A stretch of DNA of 64,000 nt from Vibrio cidicii. Its GTDB lineage: Bacteria; Pseudomonadota; Gammaproteobacteria; Enterobacterales; Vibrionaceae. Position numbers and translations under genes: made by a program. The notes under the pieces are model-generated. The model was not told where the DNA came from, did no database searches, and saw only the letters and a program-made list of their open reading frames with translations. Where the stretch lies: positions 1,302,001 to 1,366,000 of the forward strand of contig NZ_CP046804.1 of assembly GCF_009763805.1 (NCBI RefSeq), read 5' to 3'. Shown one piece after another: positions 29,864-41,467 of the stretch; within the stretch, counting starts at the first letter, position 1; the number at the start of each line of letters is the position of its first letter.

Positions 29864-31396
29864 CTAGTGATAACAGTTCGGGCCACGAACATTGCTGTGA
29901 ACAAGGTTCGGTGTATTCGCTTTATCTTTACTCAGTTGCCCCTCGCGATTGTTTTTCAGCAGATTATTGATGAAGGTGTAGTTCGGTTTTGTCAGCATCA
30001 GCGCATCTTTACAGGCTTGCTCTAGGCGTGATTCACCATGGGCTTTACTCAGGTTGAGTAACCCAAGACAGGAACGATAGGCCTGCTCTGGATGAGGTTT
30101 GGCGTTCAGCATCTTATTGACGACTTCTCGGGTGGCAGGGCCGATATTGGCTCCCCAGTTGAGCAAGCGTCCAGGCGACCACTTCTGATGTTGATGATGA
30201 CTCGGCATGTGCTCTGGTTGGGTGCTGTTTCCGCGCTCTCTTTGACTGCGTGGATGCTGGGCGACCAAGTTACCTTGATGGTAGATCTGCACCAGACGGT
30301 TGGAGGCTTCCAGCTCGACGTGGTGGCCAACCAGTTGATGGGGAACCGAGTAGTAGTGACGGCGATATTCGACGTGATAGTCAGGCCCAACCTTGGCTTG
30401 TCTCGTTTCGGTATAGAGGTATCGCTGCTTGGGTAGCGGCTTTAATGCAGGTTTATCGAGTTTGTCGAACAAGGCTTTGCGACTCGCGCCATACTGTTTC
30501 ATCTCACGTTGGTTTAACTCATCCATCAGCGCTCGGATAGCGAGATTCAGCTCTTTGAAGGTATAGAAGGTTTGGTGGCGAAGCCGCATCATGATCCAGC
30601 GTTCGACGAGGAGCACCGCATTCTCCGCCTTGGCTTTGTCTTTCGGTTTGTAAGGGCGAGCAGGCATCACGGCGGTTTGATAGTGATTGGCCAGTTTCTG
30701 ATAGCTGTCGTTCAGTCTTGGCTCATAGCGATTCGCTTTACTGACCGCGCTACGCAGATTGTCGGGAACCAAGAGATGGGGGACGCCACCGAAGTGCTCG
30801 AACGCATTGGCATGCGCCTCTAGCCAGTAAGACTTTCCTTGGCTGGGGAAGGCTTCCACATAGGTGTAGTTGGACGCACCTAAGGTCGCCACGAACACTT
30901 CGGCTTCGCGCACTTCGCCTGTGTCAGGGTTCACCACCTGAAGCCGAGGGCCACAGTAATCGATAAACAGCTTATCACCCGCCACATGAAGCTGGCGCAT
31001 GCTGCGCTTTTGGGTTTTGAGCCAGCGAGTGAAGTGCTCGCAGAACTGAGTGTAAGCGTAAGCTTTCTCTTGATATTGCTCATGATATTCCTGCCAGAGC
31101 AACATCTTCGTCATGCCTTTACGTCTGAGTTCGACTGCGTATTGCGTGAAGTCTGGCATGACTTTATCGCGACTGGCTTTCTTACCGTGATACAGCGCTT
31201 GCGTGAGATCAGCATCGCTGCAACTTTCAGGCAGAGGCCAACCAAGTTGGCTTTGTTTAAAGCGAGTAAGGAGTTCCGATATGGTGGACGGGCCGAGTTT
31301 CAGGCAAGAAGCGATGCTGCGATTTGAGAGACCGCAGTCGTACTTAAGGCGTAATACCTCTTTGATTTTGTTCATTGGAGTTCTCTTTTTGGCCAT
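29864..31396 (-). CDS. istA: IstA, IS21 transposase
   Basis: 510 residues: N-terminal HTH (CGLSNRSIASCLKLGPSTIS), DDE core with LFIDYCGP (Asp), LLVPDNLRSAV (Asp) and KAKAENAVLLVERW (Glu), and a C-terminal beta-barrel (RHYYSVPHQLVGHHVELEAS). Intact and probably active. Confidence 0.95.
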   Translation of the reverse strand: MAKKRTPMNKIKEVLRLKYDCGLSNRSIASCLKLGPSTISELLTRFKQSQLGWPLPESCSDADLTQALYHGKKASRDKVMPDFTQYAVELRRKGMTKMLLWQEYHEQYQEKAYAYTQFCEHFTRWLKTQKRSMRQLHVAGDKLFIDYCGPRLQVVNPDTGEVREAEVFVATLGASNYTYVEAFPSQGKSYWLEAHANAFEHFGGVPHLLVPDNLRSAVSKANRYEPRLNDSYQKLANHYQTAVMPARPYKPKDKAKAENAVLLVERWIMMRLRHQTFYTFKELNLAIRALMDELNQREMKQYGASRKALFDKLDKPALKPLPKQRYLYTETRQAKVGPDYHVEYRRHYYSVPHQLVGHHVELEASNRLVQIYHQGNLVAQHPRSQRERGNSTQPEHMPSHHQHQKWSPGRLLNWGANIGPATREVVNKMLNAKPHPEQAYRSCLGLLNLSKAHGESRLEQACKDALMLTKPNYTFINNLLKNNREGQLSKDKANTPNLVHSNVRGPNCYH

Positions 31397-31604
31397 GGTC
31401 GCTTCCTTACGTTCTTGTTTAAGAAGTAAAGAATAGCGAGCTATTGATTTAAAAGAGAAAAAGGTAGGATTTCGGGCATTCCGATCGGGGTTTTCGCTAT
31501 TCCGATCACCGATTTCGGAGTGAGGCTAAAAGTGATCGGATAATCGCGGAATCAGTGATCGGTTTAAACCGAAATGGGTGATCGGATAATCCCGAAATGA
31601 CTGA

Positions 31605-32420
<816 letters not shown>

Positions 32421-32428
32421 CCACTACA

Positions 32429-33321
32429 GATGAGAACTCGTCAGTGGAAAGGGTTGAACCTACACGGATGTTTTCTGGGTTGTTACCTTTGATCATCATG
32501 TCTGACTTACAGATGGCGTAAGTCTCATCGTTTATCTCTTTACCGTAAAGGTAGATATCACGGTTTGATGCTGGGTACTTCTCTTCAACAAAGTTCTGTG
32601 TTTCTGTCAGCATGCCGCCACTACCACATGCAGGGTCATACACTGTGATTGAAAGGGGCAAGTTATCTTTGATTGGATCGAAGACAAGGTGCGTCATCAG
32701 CTCGATAACTTCACGCGGAGTAAAGTGCTCACCTGCCTCTTCGTTGTTATCTTCGTTGAATTTGCGAATCAGCTCTTCAAACACATAACCCATACCAAGG
32801 TTGCTGAGTGCCGGTAGTTTGTTGCCCTCAGGATCTTCTTTCACCTTTGGCGTTAAGTTGATATATGGCGAGACAAATTTCTCAACCACATCTAGCAGAA
32901 CGTCTTTTCCCGCCATGTGGCGGATTTGAGCTTTCAGGTTAAAGCACTCAACAATCTCTTTTACGTTGTCGCTAAAACCGTTGAGGTAATCTTCGAAGTT
33001 AGCCAGCAGAATCTGTTGGTTGTTGGTCGCTGTACTGAATAGCGTTTGTAGCGTCCACTTAGATGTGTTGTAGAACACATAACCTGATGCAGCGCACAAT
33101 GGTGCGTCATCAAGCTCGGTTTCATTCATCTCTTCTTTTTGGAATTTAACTTCTTCCAGTACCGCTTCCTTTGAAGGCTCTAAAAGCGTATCCAGACGGC
33201 GTAGCACCACCATAGGCAAAATAACGTCGCGGTATTTACCACGAACATAGACATCACGAAGGCAGTCGTCGGCAATCGACCAGATAAATGAAACGAGTTT
33301 GTTATGTGCTGAGTGGTCCAT
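32429..33321 (-). pseudogene. hsdM: Type I restriction-modification methylase HsdM, 5' part
   Basis: The first 298 residues of an HsdM subunit: N-terminal helical domain (FIWSIADDCLRDVYVRGKYR), EHFTPREVIELM and SAM-binding motif I YDPACGSGGML. The IS3-family copy 3 cuts it right after STDEFS, before the catalytic NPPY/F motif, so the protein cannot methylate DNA. No hsdS or hsdR is in the window. In VPI-2 of V. cholerae an hsdM gene also stands next to ddmE, which supports a common origin. Confidence 0.93.
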
Positions 33322-33404
33322 AATATTCTTCTTAAAACGATAGTTGCTTGAAATTCAAACAATAATAATAGGGATAATTGGGCAGGATTTTACTGGCTTT
33401 TGAC

Positions 33405-33445
33405 GCTAGTAGCGAATAAAACATTGGTTTCTGCTCGCTACTAGC
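33405..33445 (-). terminator. Hairpin between ddmE and hsdM
   Basis: Perfect 11-bp stem GCTAGTAGCGA/TCGCTACTAGC with a 19-base loop, 20 bases after the ddmE stop. No clear T-tract. Confidence 0.5.
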
Positions 33446-33464
33446 TCCTTGGTTTGGTCTGCTA

Positions 33465-35528
33465 TCAAGATTTAAAATGCTGCATCTCAATATACTCGCG
33501 CAGATGCTTAAATGGATAAGGTGTTACGGTTGGTAGACGATGCCTTAAGTGATAAACATCAAACAAGTTTTCTACCTCTTCTGGTAGTGCATCAAACGAA
33601 TGCTTTATCAAGTATAAATGGCTAAAAGTTTCTATTTTGCTCTGTGGGCTGCCTTTGCCACCAGCAAAGTACATCCCCAGCTCTCGGTTATAGAAGAAAC
33701 CTAAAGATGCATTAAAGAATCCCTCACTTTGCCCTCTCATCGATGTTTTTAAAAAGAATCCTTGTTCGCGCAGCCAATCATAGAATTGTTTTTCATCATT
33801 GCTTTTGTATGCGATTGTCGAAAACTCATCAAACGGTAGAGGGGCCGTATCATCCCACTCTGACAATATCACTCTCAGTTTGGTTACAACTTTACTCTCG
33901 GGGTTTTCTTCAATGAACTGAGTCAACAATGCAATAGGAACATCTTGTGAACGGCCTTCTTTAAGTTCACGCAATCGCTCTGCAACCGCTTCAAATTCCG
34001 GCAGCATTTGAATGCTAGTATCAATGAAAATGGCATAGTTCCCCGTCTTCGGCCAATAAATAAAAGGGGAACGTTGGAATCCTTGAAATACTTGCCATTT
34101 ATCATTACCTAAATCGAGTTCAATATCTTCAAGCTCCTCTTGAGTCGCTTGTGTATATTGCCATCCATCAGCCACTAACTTAGACGCATACACTGGCCAC
34201 GGCCCGTCTCGAACCTCTGAAAATTCGCCTTGCGGCCGATGAGGCATGTAATATACACATCCTTCAGGGCTGCTTGGGTATTCAATCAAATGCTTTCTTG
34301 TATGGACTTCTAACTTGATAAGCAGTTCTTTTAACAATACTTCCATCACATGCCGATTTGGTTGTCCTCTGCGATCCCATAATCGTTCTGGATAACACGC
34401 TTGGAATACCGTGTCTTGGTATTTTTTGCGATAAACCTGATACGGGTCTTCTGCTGCTGACTTATAGGCCTCTTTATAACCAACAATTAGGATATTCAAT
34501 GCACCACGAATCGGAACGTCAGCTATTTCTGCATTTATATCTAGATGCTCGATACCATGAAGCAAGATTAATGCAGCGTCAGTATCTTTGCTTTCGGTTA
34601 AATCACAGATCACCAAACGATGCTCTTTTAACGCATCAAACAGCCCGACATAGTGATTTTTGACAATCGTATCTGAAACAAATCTATGCTTTTCTCCGGG
34701 AATCCGCTGCAACTTCACCGAAACTGAATCGCCATAAGCTTGCTTAAGATCTTGCATGAACTGTTCAAGAATACCGACCTTAGATAGTTGAAAACCGCTA
34801 TAAGATTCTTTGGTTATATCAATAGCCTGGATTCGATTCTTCGCATTAGAGTAAAGCGGCTTCTTGATGTAGTCTCCCTTTATGGATTTGCTTACCAACA
34901 TCCCCACATCATCAAGTTGATAACGTGCAGCAAACTTTGCCTTTTTCTGTATCTCTCCGTTCTCTAACGTAAACCAAGACAAAGGGGAAAACGTTTTGGC
35001 ATTCATTGACAGTGTTTGTTTGAATCCAAGCGCTGCACATGGCGCTAAATCGATTTCCACGGTGGTTAATTCATAGCCAGAGTGACCTTTCGGTAACTTT
35101 TTGCTTTTCACCAGATAATATAAACCTTCACTTTCAAAGCGCTTTATTTCTGGCGTAGTTCCACTCAATACTTTTGGTATCGCTTTAATCAGTAAACGAG
35201 CCAATTGCCATGTAGGTAGCTCGGCAGCGCTAACTGGTTTGATGGCCAAAGATGTGTCTTTGAGGTCTAACTTGGTGTCCTTTGGTAACATCACCCAATA
35301 ACACGCTTCCTTATTGGTACCTTTCACTAAGCAATAAACACTTCCGGATTTATAGATTTCAGACGCTAATGTAACTAAACGCTTAGGTCGTTCTGAGTAG
35401 TCTATGCCTTTATAGCTGACACAATAAATCGCGAAGCTTCTATCAACCCAATCAGTATCAATTGATATTTGTTCCACTAAGGTTGATAAAGGACCGTGTG
35501 AGGAAGGTTCTAGCTGTTGTGTAACCAT
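33465..35528 (-). CDS. ddmE: DdmE, prokaryotic Argonaute of the DdmDE plasmid-defence pair
   Basis: A 687-residue protein, the size of V. cholerae DdmE as I remember it, encoded directly after a helicase-nuclease gene and before hsdM, the VPI-2 order. The C-terminal half has PIWI-like features (LVICDLTESKDTDAALILLH as a core strand region, STSMRGQSEGFF-like loop at about 610, and terminus PYPFKHLREYIEMQHF, similar to Argonaute C-termini). From published work, DdmE binds DNA guides, lacks nuclease activity, recognises invading plasmids and recruits DdmD to degrade them. Its start at 35528 overlaps the end of ddmD by 19 bases. No frameshift. Family identification is from memory of context and length, not an alignment. 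Confidence 0.82.
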   Translation of the reverse strand: MVTQQLEPSSHGPLSTLVEQISIDTDWVDRSFAIYCVSYKGIDYSERPKRLVTLASEIYKSGSVYCLVKGTNKEACYWVMLPKDTKLDLKDTSLAIKPVSAAELPTWQLARLLIKAIPKVLSGTTPEIKRFESEGLYYLVKSKKLPKGHSGYELTTVEIDLAPCAALGFKQTLSMNAKTFSPLSWFTLENGEIQKKAKFAARYQLDDVGMLVSKSIKGDYIKKPLYSNAKNRIQAIDITKESYSGFQLSKVGILEQFMQDLKQAYGDSVSVKLQRIPGEKHRFVSDTIVKNHYVGLFDALKEHRLVICDLTESKDTDAALILLHGIEHLDINAEIADVPIRGALNILIVGYKEAYKSAAEDPYQVYRKKYQDTVFQACYPERLWDRRGQPNRHVMEVLLKELLIKLEVHTRKHLIEYPSSPEGCVYYMPHRPQGEFSEVRDGPWPVYASKLVADGWQYTQATQEELEDIELDLGNDKWQVFQGFQRSPFIYWPKTGNYAIFIDTSIQMLPEFEAVAERLRELKEGRSQDVPIALLTQFIEENPESKVVTKLRVILSEWDDTAPLPFDEFSTIAYKSNDEKQFYDWLREQGFFLKTSMRGQSEGFFNASLGFFYNRELGMYFAGGKGSPQSKIETFSHLYLIKHSFDALPEEVENLFDVYHLRHRLPTVTPYPFKHLREYIEMQHFKS

Positions 35529-38500
35529 TTTATCAACTCCTGTACTGCGGTTAGGTTGGTATCGGCATTGCTATCATCAATTAGTGACGGAATTTCAATA
35601 ACTTTAGCTAACTGTGGTGAGGTTTCTACGAAGCACGAGTCCAAGTATCTAATCGGTTTTGAAGCATTCCCCAACGCGTTCACATAAATAAACTTCGAAG
35701 GTCCAAACTCTTCTTCTACCAATGAAATTTTCGAACTGTAGCCTGCGCTGCTTTCATTACCTTCATGCTTCCAGTATTTGCTGTCTAGCCAGATCGGTTG
35801 CTCAATCCCTGCAAATATGACTCTATTGTCAAATAGCTCGTAAATAGAGTTTGGAACTTCTTCAAAGGTAAAATCGAATGCTGTTAGCACCGCCTCTACC
35901 GCTTGTTCCCCCAACGCTCCCTTATAAATGTTGGTAAACATAATTGGCGTCATCACATACACTTCTTTTTGCCACGAAACAGGCAAAGCCTTTGCGTTCA
36001 AACCACGGCCTCACATATTGGTTCTGTACTAATGTAGCCAGGCTGCACGCTTCCTCAGAAACCGTAGCGCCAGTAGGCACTCTATCAAAGAACTCGAAGG
36101 CATTCGGATCACCATCTAAATTACCTTGATAGCGGTAATACCCTTTGGTCATCGACTGTAAGTACAATCGATTGAATCGCTCTGGTTGATAGGCTACCGT
36201 CGGATAGCGAAGCAACTGAGTTCTAATGTCTTGCCATTCTTGAATATCACTATCGGATGCTGGTTTATTATGTAGACGGCGAACTAGGGCTTTGATTGAC
36301 TGCATACCATCTTTATTATTTCTTTGAGCAAGATTGAATAAGCGTCGAACAGATCGGTCCTCAACTAGAGACTGATTAGCTAATTTTGCTTTATTAACCA
36401 AAGCAATATATTCGTGCGAAAACAAACTTGGGTCTCGACTCTCTTCTGCCAGAATTTCTTTCAAACCAGAATCAGCAAACAAGAGAATTTGTTTTCGTTT
36501 CAGAGACGTTCTCCCGGATCTTCCTACCGCTTGCTCAATGTATTTCCTTACCGCGCTTTGGTAGTCACTTGTTTGGTAATATTGCTGTAAAGAGCGCTCT
36601 CTGCTCATGCCCATAAGTTGCTGTCGACACCAGCTTTCAGCGCTTTTCGGTGACAACTCGCCGTTCTCTTGCAAAGATAAGATTTGGTGGAATTGACAAA
36701 GCTGGTTGGCAGTATGGGAGTAATCATCTGACAAGAGTAGCTGAGTAGGTTTTTCAAGATAAATACTGTCTATATCACTACGCTTCTGCTTGCTATAAGT
36801 GGCATCTGCAACGGATATTAGACTTTCTCCTTCCAACGCTAAATTAACTGCGTAATCAGGGTTTTTACCTGCTCCCATTGAAGAATATGTACTAAATACA
36901 ACGACTTTCCCTGGCTCAGTGTTTAGGTGATTGGAAATTTCATCGTAGCCAACCAACCTCATCCAATCAGCATTCACACCCAAAAATGTCCTGGTTTGGA
37001 CATTAAATTCTTTGGCCCATTTATCACAGCAGAACTGAATGAAATCGTTAATGTTCTGACGTGTTGTATCTAGGGTGCGGTTTAACAACGACAGCATATA
37101 ACGATTATCAGGGGCTGAGATAAACGCTTTAATGCTAGCTAAGAGCTTAGACAACCAACTACGAACAAATGCCTGCTCTGATTCCGCAATACCGAGATAG
37201 TGATTTAGGATAAAGTGACTTGACCGAGCTTCCGGCTTATATTCTTCCAACAAAGCATCAAGAAATGCATCTCGGCTATTGAGATATTTGACCGTTAAAA
37301 CCACGCCGTTATCTTTATAGTTGCGTCTACTATGGTAATAATCATTTACTCGCTGTTTTTGCTCTCTCGACAAAGATAGAAGCTTTTTACCCAAACGCTC
37401 ATTCAAGTATTTAAAATCAAAGTTATGTATTACGGTGTCGGCTCTCGCCGTTGCACTTATCCCGAGGATGACGGCACCTGCATCAACCATATCCGCTAAG
37501 ACACCCGATGGTGAAGTGTTTAGGAATGACGCTTTACAATTTACGGTATCGCGAGTCCCCTGATTATGAGCCACCTCTACAAGTTTTAGTCCGGTATGAT
37601 GGTAACTCTTGCTAGAACTTAACTTGTTCGCTTTACCACCTGCAGATTGCCGTAACCCCCGCGTATCGAAAGACTCGTAAACTGCAGACTCAAATTCTTG
37701 TAAGTTGAAGTGAGTAAGCAGGGATTGAACAGCTTCTTGAAACGTTCCTTCTAGACTTCTATTTTCGCGTACTTCGATTTCTAGGCCACGAACGTTTCTC
37801 CCAGTACTGAAACACGGCTTTACGCATTGTGCCAAGAAACCACTGATATATAACATCGGCTTCATTGACAAAGCGGGTTAAAAGGCCGTTTTTTTCAATG
37901 AGAGAGCCTTCTACTTTCTCATCGCTGAATATGAGATTTTTCTGTCTCAATAAATCTGATTTTAATGACAGCTTATGAGTGGCACTACTTACATGCGTGA
38001 AGCTTCTATCCGAAAACAACCTAACAGGCCGCTCATTCAAGTTAGCTCCTTCCGTATTAAACGCGAACGCTAGATTCCACTTGGTGCCAAACTCTTCAAG
38101 TCGCTCACGGAGTGGTTCAAATAAGTTTTCAATTTTGTCGTAGCGAGGCGAGCTCTCAAGTTGATGATCTCTAAAGTTTGCTCTTAATGTTCTGATCGCC
38201 CAAATTAAGTCCTGAGCTTGTTGCTTACACAACTCAGAAAGGATGACCTGATTCTGCTTGTCAATTTCATCAATGATAAGTACAGCACCACTTAGATCGC
38301 GCAATGGGCTATAACGCGAACGAGTATTGTGGAAGCCTTTTAGAAACTTGCTAGTCGTTAAGAAAACAACATGAGCACTTCCATTACGAATTTTTTCACC
38401 CGGTAATAGTGTTTCAACGGATGTTAGCAACGAACCGCTCAACAATACTCTATCGGTCCCTTTTTGTTTCTTTTGCAAGCGGTCGACTAAATTACGGTAA

Positions 38501-39084
38501 AAGTAACCAGCTTGCCTATTTAAAGAGACTTTAACTTCAGGATTACTCGCATGGCGTCTTAGACCTGATATGGCACTCCACTCTGCTTGAACATCACGCT
38601 CAGCGTCCAAGTTCAATCCGGTTAACACTTCATTCAATACCGTATCAGAACATTGCAATAGCTGCTCTGACTGGTTGGGCAGGTGTACTATTTGCGCTTT
38701 AAGGTACTCTTGTTGTTCTAAAGTGAAGCGAGGCTCACCCTTGACTGTCTGCTTTTCAATTAACTTCAACAAGTCTGCTTTCGCGCTTACCACGTTATCT
38801 ACTGAATCAGTAACGTAATACAGTAAGCGTTTGGATTTGTTGCTGGTATTTTCTTCTTTCAGCTCGCTTCGTATTTGCTCTAACATCTGCTGGAGTAAGA
38901 AATTTAGTGCCGTGTAAGTTTTACCGATTCCTGTCTGAAACGGTAATGGGAGCAAAGCACCAGATTTAACGCCATTTACTTCAATGTGACTTTTGAGCGA
39001 CTCTGTAATTACCAGCTCAAGGGGCGAAGGATCGGGAACAAGCTGAAAATCAAAATGAGTAAACTCTTCTATCGACACGTTCAT
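35510..39084 (-). CDS. ddmD: DdmD, SF2 helicase-nuclease of DdmDE; frame broken at 37794 and 35976
   Basis: Read as printed this is three overlapping open frames (39084-37759, 37871-35922, 36001-35510). Removing one base at each of two GTTTC/GAAAC sites gives one frame of 1,190 codons plus stop, the length I recall for V. cholerae DdmD. Domains: Walker A PFQTGIGKTYTALNF (near residue 46), Walker B LIIDEIDKQ (near 270), helicase motif VI EQAVGRSGRTSLKRK (near 790), and a C-terminal PD-(D/E)XK nuclease with GALGEQAVEAVL, ELFDNRV and PIWLDSKYWK. DdmD is the helicase-nuclease recruited by DdmE to plasmid DNA. It is transcribed divergently from the WYL regulator at 39202. If the indels are real the system is dead. 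Confidence 0.85.
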
Positions 39085-39201
39085 ACACTATTACACCCGC
39101 AGATCTTGATGTTTTATTAACCAGATCATAGTATGACGTCATTAGCGACAGGTAAATACTGAATACATAAACATGTCGAGTAACTAGGCAGGAATCTTAG
39201 A
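39085..39201. promoter_or_regulatory. Divergent promoter region between ddmD and the WYL regulator
   Basis: 117 bases serving both directions. A perfect palindrome TGACGTCA at 39134-39141 near the middle is a candidate operator for the WYL protein. Confidence 0.45.
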
Positions 39202-40057
39202 ATGAGTGCGTGGCCAATCCGTTGGGATCTACTGTTTCGATACAGAATGATTGAGATTATTGCTTTGTGGGAAGGAAGATTAAATACCAACCACTTAATA
39301 CAGAGCTTTGGCATTGGTCGGCAGCAAGCCTCCAAAGACATCAATACTTACTTAGTTGATGTCGCACCTGGCAACCTCATTTACGATAAACGGCTTAAAG
39401 GCTACAAGCCGAGCGATAGCTTTGTTCCCAAGTTAACAAGCGGTCATGCGGATGAGTATCTGCACATTCTTTCTCGTAGTGAAGATATGGCCGTAACATT
39501 TGCTGATCTCAATATGGGCTTTGAAAATACAACCATGGTGCGCCCAGTCACACGCAGCATATCACCAGAAATTTTGCGTCCGTTAGTTCAAGCCATCAGA
39601 GAGAAAAAACGTGTCGATATTTGCTACACATCGTTAAAAGATGGTGAGTGCTCTGGGCGCATAATTTCCCCTCATACCTTAGTTTGTACCCCACTACGCT
39701 GGCATGTTCGCGCTTATTGTGAACATGCTGGTGGCTTCCGCGACTTTGTGTTAAGCCGTATTCATGGGATACCGGATATTAACGAGCAAGCCACTTACGA
39801 CAAACACGCTGACGAGCTTTGGATCACTAAAGTGAATGTTGATATTGTGCCTGACCCGCGTTTGAACGAGAAACAGAAAAAGGTAATTGAAAAAGACTAT
39901 GCCATGAGTGACGGCGTTTCTTAGCATCGCTACAAATGCATCATTAATACGATATGTGCTAGATGCTTATAGCATCGATATACACACGCAGAAGTCTAAT
40001 CCTCAAGGCCAGCAAATTGTATTAGGTAATTTATCTGAGCTAACAAATTACCTATGA
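39202..40057 (+). CDS. WYL-domain regulator of the ddmDE locus; frame broken at 39916
   Basis: Winged-helix N-terminus (HLIQSFGIGRQQASKDINTY, near residues 33-52), WYL domain (RVDICYTSLKDGECSGRIIS, then HVRAYCEHAGGFRDFVLSRI) and C-terminal part. The printed frame stops after MSDGVS, but the next frame continues SIATNASLIRYVLDAYSIDI to a stop at 40057 with QQIVLGNLSELTNYL, the normal WYL C-terminus. Reading GTTTC at 39916-39920 as GTTC restores 284 residues. AGGA lies upstream of the start. Similar HTH-WYL proteins (BrxR, CapW) repress defence operons. Confidence 0.87.
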
Positions 40058-40223
40058 TACAGAAAATTGATCTGTATTCAGATAACAAATAGAGCGAACT
40101 TATTGACACAACACGTGATTCAGGTCTCATTTTAAAGTTATTTTTCACAGTTCCCCTCAATGTTCCCCCCTCGGAGGGAATACTAAAAAAATTCCATACA
40201 AAACAAAACTTTAGAGAAAAACT
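40058..40223. other. Junction between the mosaic region and the right cassette array
   Basis: 166 bases with no gene. A GC-rich segment TTCCCCTCAATGTTCCCCCC near 40150 stands out. The DNA passes without any IS end into the right half of an attC, so this edge was formed by something other than the IS elements here, perhaps an old island end. Confidence 0.5.
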
Positions 40224-40249
40224 GCAAATCCCTCTTGAAGCGTTTGTTA
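40224..40249 (-). repeat. Half attC site at the array edge
   Basis: Only the right arm (GCAAATCCCTCTTGAAGCG plus TTTGTTA) remains; the left arm is absent. Confidence 0.88.
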
Positions 40250-40299
40250 GGTGCGAGACTATAAACTCAAAAGCTCGCCAAAATTGACGAGCCTCTGTG

Positions 40300-40725
40300 T
40301 TAGATCCTGCTTTTCAGTTCAGTATAAATATTCTCCAGAATATGAAATTCATCTTCCGTCCAACAATGAGCTATTGATACCCAGTAATCACCCGTTTCAT
40401 CTGTACCTTTAAACTCCACTTTCAACTCATACTTTCTCATTGAAACTAAAGCCAAAATCAGAGCAATAATGAGCGCAAAAAAACCAAACTCAGGTACAAA
40501 AGCCCAAGTCGCAGCTGACAGTAAAATGGCGTATGTTGTCACTTTAACCACGTTATCTTTGAAGCCAAGACGCTTCAGTTCAATACTCTTGATTTTACTT
40601 AAGTGATAACTCTCTTTTTTCACTTTCAGCTCAGATGCTGTTACTTGAAAATCATTAGCCGTGTAGGGTTTACGAAACCGAATAGCATTTACTAGCAACT
40701 GTACTTTCTCGTTACTTTTTTTCAC
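40300..40725 (-). CDS. Two-helix membrane protein of unknown function
   Basis: A 141-residue protein starting with GTG at 40725, eight bases after GGAGA. N-terminal strands (IRFRKPYTANDFQVTASELK), then a hydrophobic hairpin YAILLSAATWAFVPEFGFF-ALIIALILALV at about residues 62-92, then a soluble C-terminal segment. The layout resembles small DUF6232-type proteins, in which a PH-like domain is split by a membrane hairpin. Cassette gene; its own attC is the half site at 40224, so it can no longer be excised. Confidence 0.65.
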   Translation of the reverse strand: MKKSNEKVQLLVNAIRFRKPYTANDFQVTASELKVKKESYHLSKIKSIELKRLGFKDNVVKVTTYAILLSAATWAFVPEFGFFALIIALILALVSMRKYELKVEFKGTDETGDYWVSIAHCWTEDEFHILENIYTELKSRI

Positions 40726-40861
40726 CTTTATTCTCCATGTTATCAAAGGTTAGCAAAAACTAATATAATCATGGTGTTAAAGGTTATTTTCAAAACGACT
40801 TATACATAATCAGAAAAAATGTATCAACAAAAATAAAGCCAAACCGTGAATAGCACACACC

Positions 40862-40980
40862 TAACGCCCTGTTAAGTAGTGAGGCATGCACTACAAAAGC
40901 TTCCGCAACACTACGTAATCACTAAAACCAACGCAAACCAAAAATGCCACGCATGCCGAATCTGCTTGAACAGTTTGTTA
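40862..40980 (-). repeat. attC site, type 2
   Basis: First complete attC of the right array; type 2. Confidence 0.95.
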
Positions 40981-41329
40981 GCTTAAATTTCAGCACCTTA
41001 GATTTACTAAGCCCAAGATTAACCTGATTTGGAAAGCCGGCAAACTACCTGAGTTTTAAAACCCGAATTGACTCAAACTTTGTGACCTTTCATGCGATTT
41101 TGAAACCAGTTAATTTTGACAAATCACTTTCGGAAAACTCAAAGCGAGAACAAAACTTCCAAAGCGACTTTGCACCAAATTGACTAACCTCGCGCAATCC
41201 GGAAACTCAATTGAGGCAACAGCTCAAAACTCGCGTTGGCAAACAATGCCGATTTGCCGAAATAACCTGAACGAATTGCCAAGGAAAGAAAGAAAATACC
41301 ACAACCAATTGATTTTCATTGTTTTAAGC
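40981..41329 (-). repeat. Gene-less cassette body, family A copy 10
   Basis: Nearly identical to copy 11 at 44426-44773. Confidence 0.9.
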
Positions 41330-41449
41330 TAACGCCGCGTTAAGGGGTGAATGCCGCATAAACCAACTTTCCGCAGACCATTTTCACCATAAAAATCACC
41401 GCATACCAAAAATGCCACGCGGCATGAATCCCTCTTAAACGCTTTGTTA
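41330..41449 (-). repeat. attC site, type 3
   Basis: Type 3 palindrome. Confidence 0.95.
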
Positions 41450-41467
41450 TGTGCACGACACCACTAT

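Noticed and set aside
33465-35528. Reading the 687-residue protein as a pPIWI-RE protein
   Set aside because: Length, gene order beside hsdM, and a 1,190-codon helicase-nuclease partner fit DdmE of DdmDE better.
39202-40057. Programmed translational frameshifting as the cause of the broken frames
   Set aside because: Sites lack slippery heptamers plus structure, occur in unrelated genes, and share only GAAAC/GTTTC; an indel at GAAC/GTTC is simpler.
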